A DNA stretch of 64,000 bases from Neohoeflea coraliihabitans (GTDB lineage: Bacteria; Pseudomonadota; Alphaproteobacteria; Rhizobiales; Rhizobiaceae), in contig NZ_JAHWQX010000001.1 in assembly GCF_019334345.1 (NCBI RefSeq), forward strand, positions 1,185,001 to 1,249,000, given 5' to 3'. Position numbers and translations under genes: made by a program. Below the pieces are notes generated by a model. It saw only the letters and a program-made list of their open reading frames with translations. It did no database searches and was not told the origin of the DNA. Below, in pieces: positions 19,596 to 28,206 of this stretch (its first letter is position 1; each line of letters opens with the position of its first letter).

Positions 19596-20504
19596 ATGCT
19601 GAAGCGTACGAGCCCATCGCGCGGACCAGGCAGCCCGGAAGTAACGGGTTTCTATGAGAAGGACAGCGGCAGCATCCAGTATGTCGCCGCCGATCCGCAA
19701 ACCCGGAAGGCCGCCCTGATCGATATCGTCCAGGATTTGGATCCGGCATCGGCGCGAACCTCGATGGACAGTGCCGAAGAGGTACTTCGTTTCGTCGAAC
19801 AGCGCGACTATGCCGTCGAGTGGATTCTCGACACCCATCCCCATGCCGATCATTTGATGGCAGCGCATTGGCTCAAGGAAAAGACCGGGGCGCCCATGGC
19901 GATCGGGGAGAAAGTGCACGCGGTGGCCGAGCTCTGGCGCGACCTTTATCACATGCCGGACGCGTTCGACCCGGATGCCTGTTTCGATCGGCTGTTTGCG
20001 GAGAGCGAGACCTTTTCCCTCGGTAGCCTTGAGGGACGGGTGATGTTCACGCCCGGTCACACCCTGGCCACCATCACCTATGTCATCGGCGACGCGGCCT
20101 TCGTCAACGACACTTTCATGCATGTCGATTTCGGCTCGGCCCGCGCCGATTTTCCCGGCGGCTCGTCGCGGCAATTGTATCAATCTCTGCAGGATATCCT
20201 TTCACTCCCCGATGAGACGCGCCTGTTCGTCGGTCACGACTACGGCACCGACGAACGCGAGGAACCGGCGTGGGAGGCGACCGTTGCCGAACACCGGCGC
20301 CGCAATGCGCACATCGGCACGGAGATTGAAGATGCCGCCCATGACGAGGATGCGTTCATCAATCTGCGCGATACGCGTGACAAAAAGCTGGGCCTGCCAG
20401 ACCGCATGCTGATCGCCCTGCAGGTCAATCTGAGGGGCGGTCGCCTGCCCGAACCGGAAGCGGACGGAAACCGCTACTTTCGCATTCCGGCAAATCGGCT
20501 CTGA
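19596..20504 (+). CDS. metallo-beta-lactamase-fold hydrolase, probable persulfide dioxygenase (ETHE1/Blh type)
   Basis: Probable iron-dependent persulfide dioxygenase that oxidises glutathione persulfide to sulfite. The 302-residue protein has the MBL metal motif THPHADH near residue 83-89, the FTPGHTLATITYVIGD motif with the third His, an NDTFMHVDFGSARADFPGGSS segment and VGHDYGTD, all of the ETHE1/BLH branch rather than glyoxalase II. The frame is open from 19521, but the ATG at 19596 follows GGAGA and matches the family start. It is followed 41 bp later by a rhodanese and then a TauE/SafE exporter gene, which together fit sulfide/persulfide detoxification. Function is inferred from family and context. 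Confidence 0.85.
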   Translation: MLKRTSPSRGPGSPEVTGFYEKDSGSIQYVAADPQTRKAALIDIVQDLDPASARTSMDSAEEVLRFVEQRDYAVEWILDTHPHADHLMAAHWLKEKTGAPMAIGEKVHAVAELWRDLYHMPDAFDPDACFDRLFAESETFSLGSLEGRVMFTPGHTLATITYVIGDAAFVNDTFMHVDFGSARADFPGGSSRQLYQSLQDILSLPDETRLFVGHDYGTDEREEPAWEATVAEHRRRNAHIGTEIEDAAHDEDAFINLRDTRDKKLGLPDRMLIALQVNLRGGRLPEPEADGNRYFRIPANRL

Positions 20505-20545
20505 GTTCCGATTTTCGTCTGTCATCTCCAACCCGAGGTATTGCA

Positions 20546-20929
20546 ATGTCTGACCAGAGCCAATCCAGTGACGTCGAGAGCTGGACCCCCCAGGAGGTCC
20601 ACAACGCCTTGCAGGCTGGCGAGATCGTCCTCATCGATGTGCGCACGCCGCAGGAATACATGTTTGAGCACATCGAGGGTGCGCTTCTCGCTCCCATGTC
20701 CTTTCTCAAGGCCACCTCGCTTCCCGGACAATCCGAAAAGCGCATCGTGTTTCACTGCGGTTCGGGGATGCGCTCGGGCAAGGTCGCCCAAAAGTGTCTT
20801 GATGCCGGCTTTGACAAGATCGCCCACATGGAGGGCGGCTTCGGCGCCTGGAAGCAGGCAGGTTTGCCCTATATGGCGACCGATCCGGCCACCGGCGCAC
20901 CAAAGCGCGTCGATGGCAGTGCCAGCTGA
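20546..20929 (+). CDS. single-domain rhodanese (sulfurtransferase)
   Basis: A 127-residue rhodanese-domain protein; such proteins move sulfane sulfur between thiols. It has the N-terminal WTPQEVHNALQAGEIVLIDVRTPQEY segment and the active-site loop FHCGSGMRSGK, with the catalytic cysteine near residue 70 and a final HMEGGFGAWKQAGLP signature. It directly follows the persulfide-dioxygenase-like gene on the same strand, a pairing known for sulfide detoxification, where the rhodanese handles glutathione persulfide or thiosulfate. No signal peptide, so cytoplasmic. Convergent with the TauE/SafE gene. Confidence 0.9.
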   Translation: MSDQSQSSDVESWTPQEVHNALQAGEIVLIDVRTPQEYMFEHIEGALLAPMSFLKATSLPGQSEKRIVFHCGSGMRSGKVAQKCLDAGFDKIAHMEGGFGAWKQAGLPYMATDPATGAPKRVDGSAS

Positions 20930-20992
20930 GCAATAGCCCGCCCTCCTAGGCGGCAGATCCCCTGCCGGCCGCACGCGGCATCGGGCTCCCGG

Positions 20993-21736
20993 TCAGGTCA
21001 TGAAATAGTAGAGGGTCAGCGCCAGACCGACGGCCACCACCAGCCCGCGCATTACCACTTGTGGCACGCGGCGCGCGGCCCAGACGCCGGAATATCCGCC
21101 CAGGGCTCCGGCCGGGATCATCACCAGCGCCGGACCCCAGGCAACGACGCCGCCGCCCCAGAAGACGATGACCGCAACGGCAGCGATGAGAACGGCGATG
21201 AAGTTCTTCATCGCATTCAGCAGGTGGTAATCTCCGCCGCGAAAAATGCCGAGCACCGCCAGCATCATGATGCCCATGCCGGCCCCGAAGAACCCGCCAT
21301 AGATCGATGTCAGGAATTGCGCCGCCCAGCCGACGGGCCCCATCGGGTGAGCTGCGTCAAGATGCTTCGGTTTCAGCCACGGGCCGGCGGCAAACAGCGC
21401 CGTCGCCGCCAGCAGCAGCCATGGCACGATTTCGCGGAACGCGGGATTGGACAGGGACAACAGGATCAGCGCGCCGGCCAGCGAGCCGGCGACTGACAGA
21501 CCGCCCAGCAACAGCGCTTCGCGCCAATGGGCGCGGATCTCCGTGCGATAGGCGAGCGCCGATGTCACATAGCCGGGAAACTGCGTCACCGACGAAGTGG
21601 CATTGGCCATGATCGGCGGCACACCGGTCAGGGTCATGGCACCGAATGTCAGAAAGGTCCCGCCCCCGGCAATGGCATTGACCACGGACGACATGAAACC
21701 GGCCGCGAACAGCAACACAACGTCGAATATGGACAT
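20993..21736 (-). CDS. TauE/SafE-family membrane exporter
   Basis: A 247-residue polytopic membrane protein of the TauE/SafE (DUF81) family, whose members export sulfite, sulfoacetate or other sulfonates. About eight hydrophobic segments are visible, beginning with FDVVLLFAAGFMSSVVNAIAGGG and the typical GGGTFLTFGAM loop; the second half repeats a similar motif with SIYGGFFGAGMGIMML. It is convergent with the rhodanese gene and 63 bp away, so it is not in the same transcript, but the context suggests it removes sulfite made by persulfide oxidation. The substrate is inferred. Confidence 0.85.
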   Translation of the reverse strand: MSIFDVVLLFAAGFMSSVVNAIAGGGTFLTFGAMTLTGVPPIMANATSSVTQFPGYVTSALAYRTEIRAHWREALLLGGLSVAGSLAGALILLSLSNPAFREIVPWLLLAATALFAAGPWLKPKHLDAAHPMGPVGWAAQFLTSIYGGFFGAGMGIMMLAVLGIFRGGDYHLLNAMKNFIAVLIAAVAVIVFWGGGVVAWGPALVMIPAGALGGYSGVWAARRVPQVVMRGLVVAVGLALTLYYFMT

Positions 21737-22032
21737 ATGCCCTCACCACTGAAAAGCCGCAGGCTCCATAGACCATCGGTCCCCGGTTCAGCAAGCACAC
21801 CCTCGCCGCATCGAAAAATCATCTGAAAGACGTGACAAGTGCGAAAAAACCATGTAAGTGCGCGGCCTGATCGGGGATAACCCGGCAACCGTCAATCAAG
21901 GCATGGTGCATTCGCTCCTGTCCGTCGGCATCAAACCGCTCGGACTCGGCTTTCCGGCATGGTTCAGACCATCGACCGCAAGTCTTCGTTGAGCGCTCTG
22001 GCTGGCGACAAGAAGCAACAAAGGTTCGTCCG
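21737..22032. other. non-coding leader region before rplS
   Basis: Nearly 300 bp separate the divergent TauE/SafE gene from rplS. The stretch around 21815-21860 is AT-richer and probably holds promoters for both directions. The rest is a GC-rich stretch leading to rplS. I see no open frame with a convincing start and no known ribosomal-protein leader motif. Confidence 0.4.
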
Positions 22033-22563
22033 ATGAATATCATTCAACAGCTCGAGGCCGAAGAGGCCGCCCGCATCGAAAGCAAGCGCAAGCTGCCGGA
22101 ATTCTCGCCAGGGGACACCCTCCGCGTCAATGTGCGCGTCACCGAAGGCACCCGCACCCGTATCCAGGCCTATGAAGGCGTCTGCATCGCCCGCTCCGGC
22201 TCCGGTCTCAACGAGAATTTCACGGTCCGCAAGATTTCCTATGGCGAAGGCGTCGAGCGGGTGTTCCCGATTCACTGCCCGATCGTCGAGGGTGTGGATG
22301 TGATCCGTCGCGGTCGCGTCCGCCGCGCCAAGCTTTATTACTTGCGCGACCGTCGCGGCAAGTCGGCCCGCATCGTTGAGAACACCAATACCCGCGCCCG
22401 CAAGCTGAACGAAGCCGAGCGGCAGGCCATGTCCGAGGAAAAGGCCCGCATCGAGGCTGAGAAAGTGGCTGCGGCACAGGCCCTCGCTGCCGAGAAGGCT
22501 GCGCAGGAAGCCGCCGAAAAGCAGGCTGCCGACGCGGACAATGCCGAAAAGAGCGGCGAATAG
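22033..22563 (+). CDS. rplS: ribosomal protein L19
   Basis: Large-subunit protein L19 at the 30S-50S interface. The core, residues 1-118, shows [15 protein letters not shown], the [33 protein letters not shown] region (beta-barrel) and the [14 protein letters not shown] segment. The C-terminal 55 residues form an Ala/Glu/Lys-rich helix-like tail, a common extension in alphaproteobacteria. It stands alone between a divergent exporter gene and its own strong terminator, instead of following trmD directly. Confidence 0.97.
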   Translation: MNIIQQLEAEEAARIESKRKLPEFSPGDTLRVNVRVTEGTRTRIQAYEGVCIARSGSGLNENFTVRKISYGEGVERVFPIHCPIVEGVDVIRRGRVRRAKLYYLRDRRGKSARIVENTNTRARKLNEAERQAMSEEKARIEAEKVAAAQALAAEKAAQEAAEKQAADADNAEKSGE

Positions 22564-22594
22564 ACATCAGACTTTGAAAGTCGCGAGTTAGAAG

Positions 22595-22622
22595 ACGCCG
22601 GGAGCTTTGCTTCCGGCGTTTT
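22595..22622 (+). terminator. intrinsic terminator after rplS
   Basis: An eleven-base stem pairs ACGCCGGGAGC (22595-22605) with GCTTCCGGCGT (22609-22619), with one G-T pair and a TTT loop, followed by TTT and a T-rich stretch. It lies 31 bp after the rplS stop. Confidence 0.85.
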
Positions 22623-22716
22623 GCTGTGTAAGGGATGCAACCTCTAGGGTCTCTCGAGATACCGGGAACGCATCTCCGGATATCCGCGTTTAGGTGTCGC
22701 AAAAGCGGTTGGAGTC

Positions 22717-23199
22717 ATGCTTGAATCCATTCTGAACGACATGACAATGGAGACCAACCTGCCGATTGCCGTGATCGTTGCGCGGTTCATCGGCGCCGTT
22801 CTGCTTGTTTCCGGCATCGGGTTCGAGCGCGAACTGAAGGACCGTGCTGCCGGCCTGCGCACCCATATGCTGGTCTCGCTGTCAGCCGCGATCTTCGCTG
22901 TCGTTGCGCTGGAAGTCGTGAACCATCCTGAATTCGTCGGCGAGAAGGTCCAGCTGGATCCGCTGCGTATCATTGAATCCGTCACCGCCGGCGTGGCTTT
23001 TCTCTCGGCCGGTTTCATCATCTTCAAACGCGGCGAGGTGCGCGGTGTCACCACTGGCGCTGGCATCTGGCTGGCGGGCGCGACGGGTCTGGCCACGGGT
23101 TTCGGCTATTGGTCGATCGCGCTTGCCACGGCTGTTCTCGGCATCATCATCGTCATCGTGTTGCGCCGCGTCGAGAGCGCCGTTGAACTCAAGGACTGA
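22717..23199 (+). CDS. MgtC/SapB-family membrane protein
   Basis: A 160-residue inner-membrane protein with four or five hydrophobic helices. The family signature is the cytoplasmic loop RFIGAVLLVSGIGFERELKDRAAGLRTHMLVSLSA, followed by the V-TAGVAFLSAGFIIF helix and a GLATGFGYW turn. MgtC proteins of pathogens inhibit F1Fo ATP synthase and aid survival in low Mg2+ or in macrophages; this short form lacks the C-terminal ACT-like domain of Salmonella MgtC and is of the widespread YhiD/SapB type with unknown role. The first ATG has a GGAG only two bases upstream, so 22741 or 22747 are possible alternative starts. Confidence 0.85.
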   Translation: MLESILNDMTMETNLPIAVIVARFIGAVLLVSGIGFERELKDRAAGLRTHMLVSLSAAIFAVVALEVVNHPEFVGEKVQLDPLRIIESVTAGVAFLSAGFIIFKRGEVRGVTTGAGIWLAGATGLATGFGYWSIALATAVLGIIIVIVLRRVESAVELKD

Positions 23200-23272
23200 C
23201 CGCCGCCCGTCGAGCTCGCATCACAGGGGAGTTTTTCTGGTACCCGGCACGATTTTCGGCTAAGGCCCGCCA

Positions 23273-24277
23273 ATGGACTCCTTTGCCGACGAAGTCTGGA
23301 AGCTCAAGCGCCGCCTGGCCTATTACGGCGCCGCCATCGCTCGCGACGTAGCCCCACGCAGTTTCTATCGGTATCAGCGCAAGCATCTTTTCTCGGCGCT
23401 GGCGCAGGAATTCGCGCGGCCCGACCCAGATTTCGCTATCTTCGAGCGGGTCAATTACTACAACAAGCTGACCCTGGGCCAGACCACGATGCCGCGCACC
23501 CGCCTGCGCTGGATCAGCCGCCGCTCCAGCCGCTACTTTTACGACCTGGCGCAGTATCTGAAGTATTTTCCCCCGCATCTGCGCGTCGATCCCCTGTTTG
23601 GTGACATCACCCGGGTGCCCGACACGCCGCGCCTGCTGAAAAGCCGTCCAATCGAGGGTGACAACGCCAATTCCGTTGTCCTCAATCTCGACAAGCTGCG
23701 CCACTACAAGCTCTACCGCGACACGAGAACCTGGGCGCAGAAAAAGCCGACGGCGGTGTGGCGCGGACGCTGGATACGCAATGGCCGGGCGACGCTGCTC
23801 GACCGCTACGGCGCCGATCCTGGGTTCGACATCGGTTATGTCGGCAAGCGCGAGACCGACCTTGCCCCGGTCCCGTCACTCTCCCCGCCCGAACACATGG
23901 CCTATCGCTACATCATCTCCGTTGAAGGCAATGACGTGGCGACCAATCTGAAGTGGATCATGGCCTCCAACAGCCTCTGTATGATGCCGCGCTCGCGCTA
24001 TGAAACCTGGTTCATGGAAGGAAAGCTGGTTCCCGACCACCATTATGTCGAGCTGCGCGACGATTTCTCCGATCTGCCTGAGCAGATCGCGCGCTGCGAG
24101 GCCGATCCCGCATGGGCCCAGGCGATCGTGCGCAACGCAAACGCTCATGTCCGCAAGATGTTGGACGGTGACAATGAGCGCCTCGTTTCGCTGCTCGTGC
24201 TGCAGAAATATTTCGAGGCAACCGGCCAATTGCCCACCTCTCCCTTCACCGAGCACTTCTTCCAGCGCAGTGAGTGA
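23273..24277 (+). CDS. GT90-family glycosyltransferase (LpsA/CAP10-like)
   Basis: A 334-residue cytoplasmic or peripheral-membrane glycosyltransferase resembling family GT90, which includes rhizobial LpsA and the eukaryotic CAP10/POGLUT enzymes. Diagnostic segments are the PTAVWRGRW motif near residue 158-166, then HMAYRYIISVEGNDVATNLKWIMASNSL and the MEGKLVPDHHYVELRDDFSDL motif, which together form the nucleotide-sugar-binding half. In rhizobia such enzymes build the lipopolysaccharide core. It follows the MgtC-like gene by 73 bp and could share its transcript. No other LPS gene is adjacent, so the acceptor is unknown. Confidence 0.85.
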   Translation: MDSFADEVWKLKRRLAYYGAAIARDVAPRSFYRYQRKHLFSALAQEFARPDPDFAIFERVNYYNKLTLGQTTMPRTRLRWISRRSSRYFYDLAQYLKYFPPHLRVDPLFGDITRVPDTPRLLKSRPIEGDNANSVVLNLDKLRHYKLYRDTRTWAQKKPTAVWRGRWIRNGRATLLDRYGADPGFDIGYVGKRETDLAPVPSLSPPEHMAYRYIISVEGNDVATNLKWIMASNSLCMMPRSRYETWFMEGKLVPDHHYVELRDDFSDLPEQIARCEADPAWAQAIVRNANAHVRKMLDGDNERLVSLLVLQKYFEATGQLPTSPFTEHFFQRSE

Positions 24278-24583
24278 GCAGCACCCCTTCTGCGCAGCGC
24301 GGCGCTTGATACGCACGCGGCGGTGCGCAGATTGCGAATTGCCCCAAACGCTGGTATGGACCGCCCATGTTGAGCTACTCGATCCTCGACGCACACGCTT
24401 TTTCAGGCCGCACGCACGGTCGGACTTCGCTTGAGTATTTGCCGGTCGATGACCACAAGCGCCTGCCGGCACGTTTTTTCGCCTGTCTCACGGGCGCCGA
24501 TGGTTCTCTGGTTGACTGACAGCCACCCCTTCGCCCCGGCTTGCCGGGACCCCTTTATCGTTGCAGCAATCTGGAAGACACCC
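24278..24583. other. 306-bp region upstream of leuC
   Basis: A 50-codon open frame (24367-24519) begins with ATG but has no good ribosome-binding site, no run of leucine codons and no recognisable product, so I do not call it a leader peptide. No leucine-type attenuator (overlapping hairpins plus T-run) is visible. The leuC reading frame stays open back to 24431, but the usual start is at 24584. Confidence 0.4.
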
Positions 24584-25993
24584 ATGACCGCACCGCGCAC
24601 CCTTTATGACAAGATCTGGGATGATCACGTCGTCGACCGTCAGGATGACGGAACCTGCCTCCTGTATATCGATCGCCACCTCGTCCACGAGGTCACCAGC
24701 CCGCAAGCCTTTGAAGGCCTGCGCAACGCCGGCCGCAATCTGCGCGCGCCGCAAAAGACACTCGCGGTGGTCGACCATAACGTGCCGACCACGCCCGATC
24801 GCGTTGATGGCATCAAGAACGAGGAAAGCCGTATCCAGGTTGAGGCGCTCGCCGCCAATGCCGCCGAATTCGGCGTGGAATACTTCAACGAGCGCGATAT
24901 CCGCCAGGGCATCGTCCATATTGTCGGCCCCGAACAGGGCTTCACACTGCCCGGCATGACCATTGTCTGCGGCGACAGCCACACCTCCACCCACGGCGCA
25001 TTCGGTGCCTTGGCGCACGGTATCGGCACCTCGGAAGTCGAGCATGTGCTCGCCACTCAGACGCTGATCCAGAAAAAAGCCAAGAACATGCTCGTCCAGG
25101 TCGATGGCCAGTTGCCCGATGGCGTCACCGCCAAGGACATCATTCTTTCGATCATCGGCGAGATCGGTACCGCTGGCGGCACTGGCCATGTGATCGAATT
25201 TGCCGGCGAGGCCATTCGCGCCTTGTCAATGGAAGGTCGCATGACCGTCTGCAACATGACCATCGAAGGGGGAGCACGCGCCGGCCTGATCGCTCCCGAC
25301 GAGAAGACATTCGCCTACATCAAGGGCCGTCCGCGCGCGCCGAAGGGCGAAGCGTGGGAGCAGGCGGTCGCCCACTGGTCATCCCTCCACTCGGATGAGG
25401 GCGCAGTGTTCGACAAGATCGTCCGCCTTGATGCCGCCAACCTGCCGCCGATCGTCTCCTGGGGCTCATCACCCGAAGACGTCGTCTCCGTGACCGGCGC
25501 TGTGCCGGACCCGGATGTCATCGCTGACGAAAACAAGCGTGTCTCGAAAAAGCGGGCCCTGGAATACATGGGTCTGAAGCCGGGCACACCGATAACCGAC
25601 ATCACCCTCGACCGCGTCTTCATCGGCTCCTGCACCAACGGCCGTATCGAGGATTTGCGTGCCGCCGCCAAGGTTGTCGAGGGCCGTAAGGTCGCCGCCT
25701 CTGTGTCCGCCATGATCGTTCCGGGTTCCGGTCTGGTCAAGGAGCAGGCGGAAGCCGAAGGGCTGGACCGCATCTTTCTCGACGCCGGCTTTGAATGGCG
25801 CGAGCCGGGATGTTCCATGTGTCTGGCCATGAACGATGACCGCCTGAAACCCGGCGAACGCTGTGCTTCGACGTCAAACCGCAATTTCGAAGGACGCCAG
25901 GGCTTCAAGGGGCGCACCCATCTGGTGTCGCCGTCAATGGCGGCCGCCGCCGCGATCGCCGGCCATTTCGTCGACATCCGCGACTGGCACTAA
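24584..25993 (+). CDS. leuC: 3-isopropylmalate dehydratase large subunit
   Basis: Large subunit of isopropylmalate isomerase in leucine biosynthesis; binds a [4Fe-4S] cluster and needs LeuD, which is not in this window. The 469 residues from [17 protein letters not shown] match the standard length. Cluster cysteines are in FIGSCTNGR near residue 350 and in GCSMCLAMN near residue 410-413 (two cysteines); [31 protein letters not shown] is the aconitase-family segment near 127-157. The start was moved from the open frame at 24431 to the ATG at 24584 to fit the family. rplS and leuC lie close together in other rhizobia too. Confidence 0.96.
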   Translation: MTAPRTLYDKIWDDHVVDRQDDGTCLLYIDRHLVHEVTSPQAFEGLRNAGRNLRAPQKTLAVVDHNVPTTPDRVDGIKNEESRIQVEALAANAAEFGVEYFNERDIRQGIVHIVGPEQGFTLPGMTIVCGDSHTSTHGAFGALAHGIGTSEVEHVLATQTLIQKKAKNMLVQVDGQLPDGVTAKDIILSIIGEIGTAGGTGHVIEFAGEAIRALSMEGRMTVCNMTIEGGARAGLIAPDEKTFAYIKGRPRAPKGEAWEQAVAHWSSLHSDEGAVFDKIVRLDAANLPPIVSWGSSPEDVVSVTGAVPDPDVIADENKRVSKKRALEYMGLKPGTPITDITLDRVFIGSCTNGRIEDLRAAAKVVEGRKVAASVSAMIVPGSGLVKEQAEAEGLDRIFLDAGFEWREPGCSMCLAMNDDRLKPGERCASTSNRNFEGRQGFKGRTHLVSPSMAAAAAIAGHFVDIRDWH

Positions 25994-26017
25994 GGCGGTA
26001 TCCCCGTTATCGCCAGA

Positions 26018-26044
26018 AAGCGGCGGTCCGGGGGGCCGCCGCTT
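26018..26044. terminator. hairpin between convergent leuC and an unknown gene
   Basis: AAGCGGCGG (26018-26026) and CCGCCGCTT (26036-26044) form a nine-base stem with a G-rich nine-base loop. It lies 24 bp after leuC and 19 bp after the convergent gene's stop. Only short T-runs flank it on either strand, so it may be a weak bidirectional terminator. Confidence 0.5.
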
Positions 26045-26063
26045 GATCGGCTCGCTCGCCTGG

Positions 26064-26570
26064 TCAGTTCGGCCGGATGATGCACACGCCGCTATTGCGG
26101 CTGCATGCCTCACTGAAACTTTGCGGCATGACCGGCACGATGATGGCCCCCGACGAAGGTTGCGGCACGTTCAGAACGCGCACGCCGCTGCTCTCACCTT
26201 CCCGGTAAAAATAAATTCCATTGCCCGGATCGCGAACGCCGCTGAGGTTGCCGGACAACGTGCCGTAGCCGCTCTCAGCGTTGCGAGTGGTCGCCGCGCG
26301 CCTGGCGCGCCGCCTCTCTTCTCCCCGGCGATGCGAATTCTCGGATCGCAGCCCGCGATGCCCGGCCTCTTCACGCCATTTACCTCGCCGAACGGACCGG
26401 CCGTGGCGATCCCCATCCGCGGTATAGCGCTTGCGCAGATACAGAACCTTGTTGCCCGGTGCCGTCACGGACTCGCCACCGCCAGGTGTCTGCGACGATC
26501 CGGTCTGCGGGACGGCAACCAGCAGGACGGCTGCTCCAAGAAAAGTGAGAAGGCTGCGGGCAATCTTCAT
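26064..26570 (-). CDS. secreted, arginine-rich protein of unknown function
   Basis: I do not recognise this 168-residue protein. The start is well supported by an AAGGAGT site seven bases before the ATG. A signal peptide is evident (MKIARSLLTFLGAAVLLVAVPQTG, probable cut near residue 24-26). The mature chain has a Tyr/Leu patch (KVLYLRKRY), a strongly basic middle rich in RR, HR and ER pairs (about residues 52-93), a GIYFYREGE turn, and a hydrophobic end with two cysteines (SEACSRNSGVCII) that could form a disulfide. It may bind nucleic acid, heme-like ligands or acidic polysaccharide, but this is speculation. Convergent with leuC. Confidence 0.7.
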   Translation of the reverse strand: MKIARSLLTFLGAAVLLVAVPQTGSSQTPGGGESVTAPGNKVLYLRKRYTADGDRHGRSVRRGKWREEAGHRGLRSENSHRRGEERRRARRAATTRNAESGYGTLSGNLSGVRDPGNGIYFYREGESSGVRVLNVPQPSSGAIIVPVMPQSFSEACSRNSGVCIIRPN

Positions 26571-26765
26571 CGGTTCACTCCTTACGCTACACCGGCTGAA
26601 TGCGGGCTGCCCCGATCAAACAGTTGTGACGCAAACCGGTTCCGGAGTCACCTCGGGACGCCATTAGATCGATTTTAACCTTAAGATTGGAGCGATTGAG
26701 CAGGCCATGTGCTTGACCGTCCGTCGGGTTTGACCGAAACATGCGGCGGAAAGCACGGAGCGCCC

Positions 26766-27248
26766 ATGAGCAACGACACCACGATCGACATCGGAATTCT
26801 GCATCTCAAGGATGCCCATCATCTTGCCCCCCTCCTCGCCAATTATATTCAGTCATTGAAGCGGGGAGCACCGCGGCGGCCGGATGAATATTATGCCGAG
26901 ACCCTGCTGCAGGATCGCGCGGCACAGATTTTCGGCGCCAGGCTCGATGGCGCGCTGGTCGGATTTGTCGTCTTCTACGATCTCCCGGACCCGGTGACCG
27001 GCATGCGTCAGGGCCAGGTCGATCATATCTATGTCAGCCACGAGCATCGCGGCATGGGCATTGCGCGCGCCATGATTGACATGCTCGCAGAGGAAGCCGA
27101 CACCCATGGCTGGTCGCGCCTGCTGCTGAACGCCCCACGACTGCCGGAAGACGGGCGCAAGCTTTACGAAAAGATCGCCGCGGCCGCCGACCACACCAGC
27201 TGGCAGATCACCTTTGACAATGCCCCCACGTCTCGCGACAAGCCGTGA
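26766..27248 (+). CDS. GNAT-family N-acetyltransferase
   Basis: A 160-residue acetyltransferase using acetyl-CoA on an unknown amine. The GNAT motif A is visible as QVDHIYVSHEHRGMGIARAMIDML (R/Q-x-x-G-x-G/A pyrophosphate loop HRGMGIA), followed by a WSRLLLNAPRLPEDGRKLYEKI segment for motif B. The start at 26766 fits better than the longer open frame from 26709. It lies 168 bp before sdhC on the same strand, with the sdh promoter between, so it is probably a separate unit. The substrate cannot be told. Confidence 0.85.
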   Translation: MSNDTTIDIGILHLKDAHHLAPLLANYIQSLKRGAPRRPDEYYAETLLQDRAAQIFGARLDGALVGFVVFYDLPDPVTGMRQGQVDHIYVSHEHRGMGIARAMIDMLAEEADTHGWSRLLLNAPRLPEDGRKLYEKIAAAADHTSWQITFDNAPTSRDKP

Positions 27249-27301
27249 GCAGCGGACGGGCAGGCTTTTGCACCGCACCGCACACGCGGCCAGATGCCAC
27301 T

Positions 27302-27330
27302 TTGACGCGCTGCATATAAGGTTCTAGAAC
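27302..27330 (+). promoter_or_regulatory. promoter of sdhCDAB with an overlapping palindrome
   Basis: TTGACG (27302-27307) and TAGAAC (27325-27330) are 17 bases apart and lie about 85 bp before sdhC. The -10 is part of the perfect ten-base palindrome GTTCTAGAAC (27321-27330), a plausible repressor or activator site. The long 5' leader between the promoter and sdhC shows no strong structure. The palindrome resembles the core of iron-control elements known in rhizobia, which is only suggestive. Confidence 0.5.
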
Positions 27331-27415
27331 GCCTGTGCCGCTACAACGCTTCGCGCTTCCGGCACTAGGGCTTTGATGCTCGCGGCACGATCGGAATGAA
27401 CAAAAGAGGTCCGCC

Positions 27416-27805
27416 ATGGCCAATGTCAGCCAGAACCGCCCCATCTCGCCGCATCTCTCGATTTATCGGCTGATCCCGACCATGGTGATGTCGATCCTGC
27501 ATCGCATCACCGGCGCCACACTCTATGTGGGCACGCTGTTTGTGGTCTGGTGGGTCGTCGCTGCAGCCGCGGGACCGGACCATTACGACTGGGTCAGCGC
27601 CATTTATGGCTCGATCCTCGGCCGCCTGGTCCTGTTCGGCTACACCTGGGTGTTGCTGCACCACATGCTCGGCGGCATCCGGCACCTGATCTGGGATACC
27701 GGTCATGGCCTTAGTCCGGAGACCAGCACCCGCTTTGCCTGGGCAACGCTCGCCGGCTCACTGTCTCTGACGGTCCTGATCTGGATCGTCGGTTTCATCG
27801 TTTGA
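27416..27805 (+). CDS. sdhC: succinate dehydrogenase cytochrome b556 subunit
   Basis: Membrane anchor of complex II that holds the heme and the quinone site with SdhD. The 129-residue protein has the family signature RPISPHLSIYRLIPTMVMSILHRITG (residues 8-33; HRITG is the hallmark) and three transmembrane helices; HHMLGGIRHLIWD between helices 2 and 3 carries the probable heme histidine. GAGGTC lies before the ATG. First gene of sdhCDAB, 20 bp before sdhD. Confidence 0.95.
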   Translation: MANVSQNRPISPHLSIYRLIPTMVMSILHRITGATLYVGTLFVVWWVVAAAAGPDHYDWVSAIYGSILGRLVLFGYTWVLLHHMLGGIRHLIWDTGHGLSPETSTRFAWATLAGSLSLTVLIWIVGFIV

Positions 27806-27825
27806 CTGCAAGGAAGGAAAGCGCC

Positions 27826-28200
27826 ATGCGCACGACACTGGGCAGGGTTCGCGGTCTTGGCACCGTGCAAAAGGGAACCGGGCATTTCTGGCTGCAGCGC
27901 TTGACTGCCGTCGCCAATATCCCGCTCTTCATATTCTTCATCTTCTTCCTGGTCAGCAACATTGGCGCCTCTCATGCCGAGATCACCGCCGCCTTTGCCA
28001 ATCCGCTGGTCGCCGCCCTGTTTGCGCTGATGGCCCTGTCCGGCCTGGTGCATATGCGCATCGGCATGCAGGTGATCATCGAGGACTATGTCCACTCCGA
28101 GGGGCCGAAGATCGTCCTGCTCATGCTCAACATCTTTTTCGCCGTGGCGATGGGAGCGCTTCTCTTGTTCTCCATCCTTAAACTCGGCTTCGGAGGCTGA
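27826..28200 (+). CDS. sdhD: succinate dehydrogenase membrane anchor subunit
   Basis: Second membrane subunit of complex II. From the ATG at 27826, preceded by AAGGAAGG, the 124-residue protein has three hydrophobic helices and the signature VHMRIGMQVIIEDYVHSEG in the loop after helix 2, which contains the quinone-site Tyr/Asp region of the alphaproteobacterial type. It ends six bases before sdhA. The frame is open upstream only as far as the sdhC end, so the chosen start follows the ribosome-binding site. Confidence 0.93.
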   Translation: MRTTLGRVRGLGTVQKGTGHFWLQRLTAVANIPLFIFFIFFLVSNIGASHAEITAAFANPLVAALFALMALSGLVHMRIGMQVIIEDYVHSEGPKIVLLMLNIFFAVAMGALLLFSILKLGFGG

Positions 28201-28206
28201 TCCCCG

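Noticed and set aside
24367-24519. 50-codon frame upstream of leuC as a leucine leader peptide
   Set aside because: It has no run of leucine codons, no ribosome-binding site and no attenuator hairpins.
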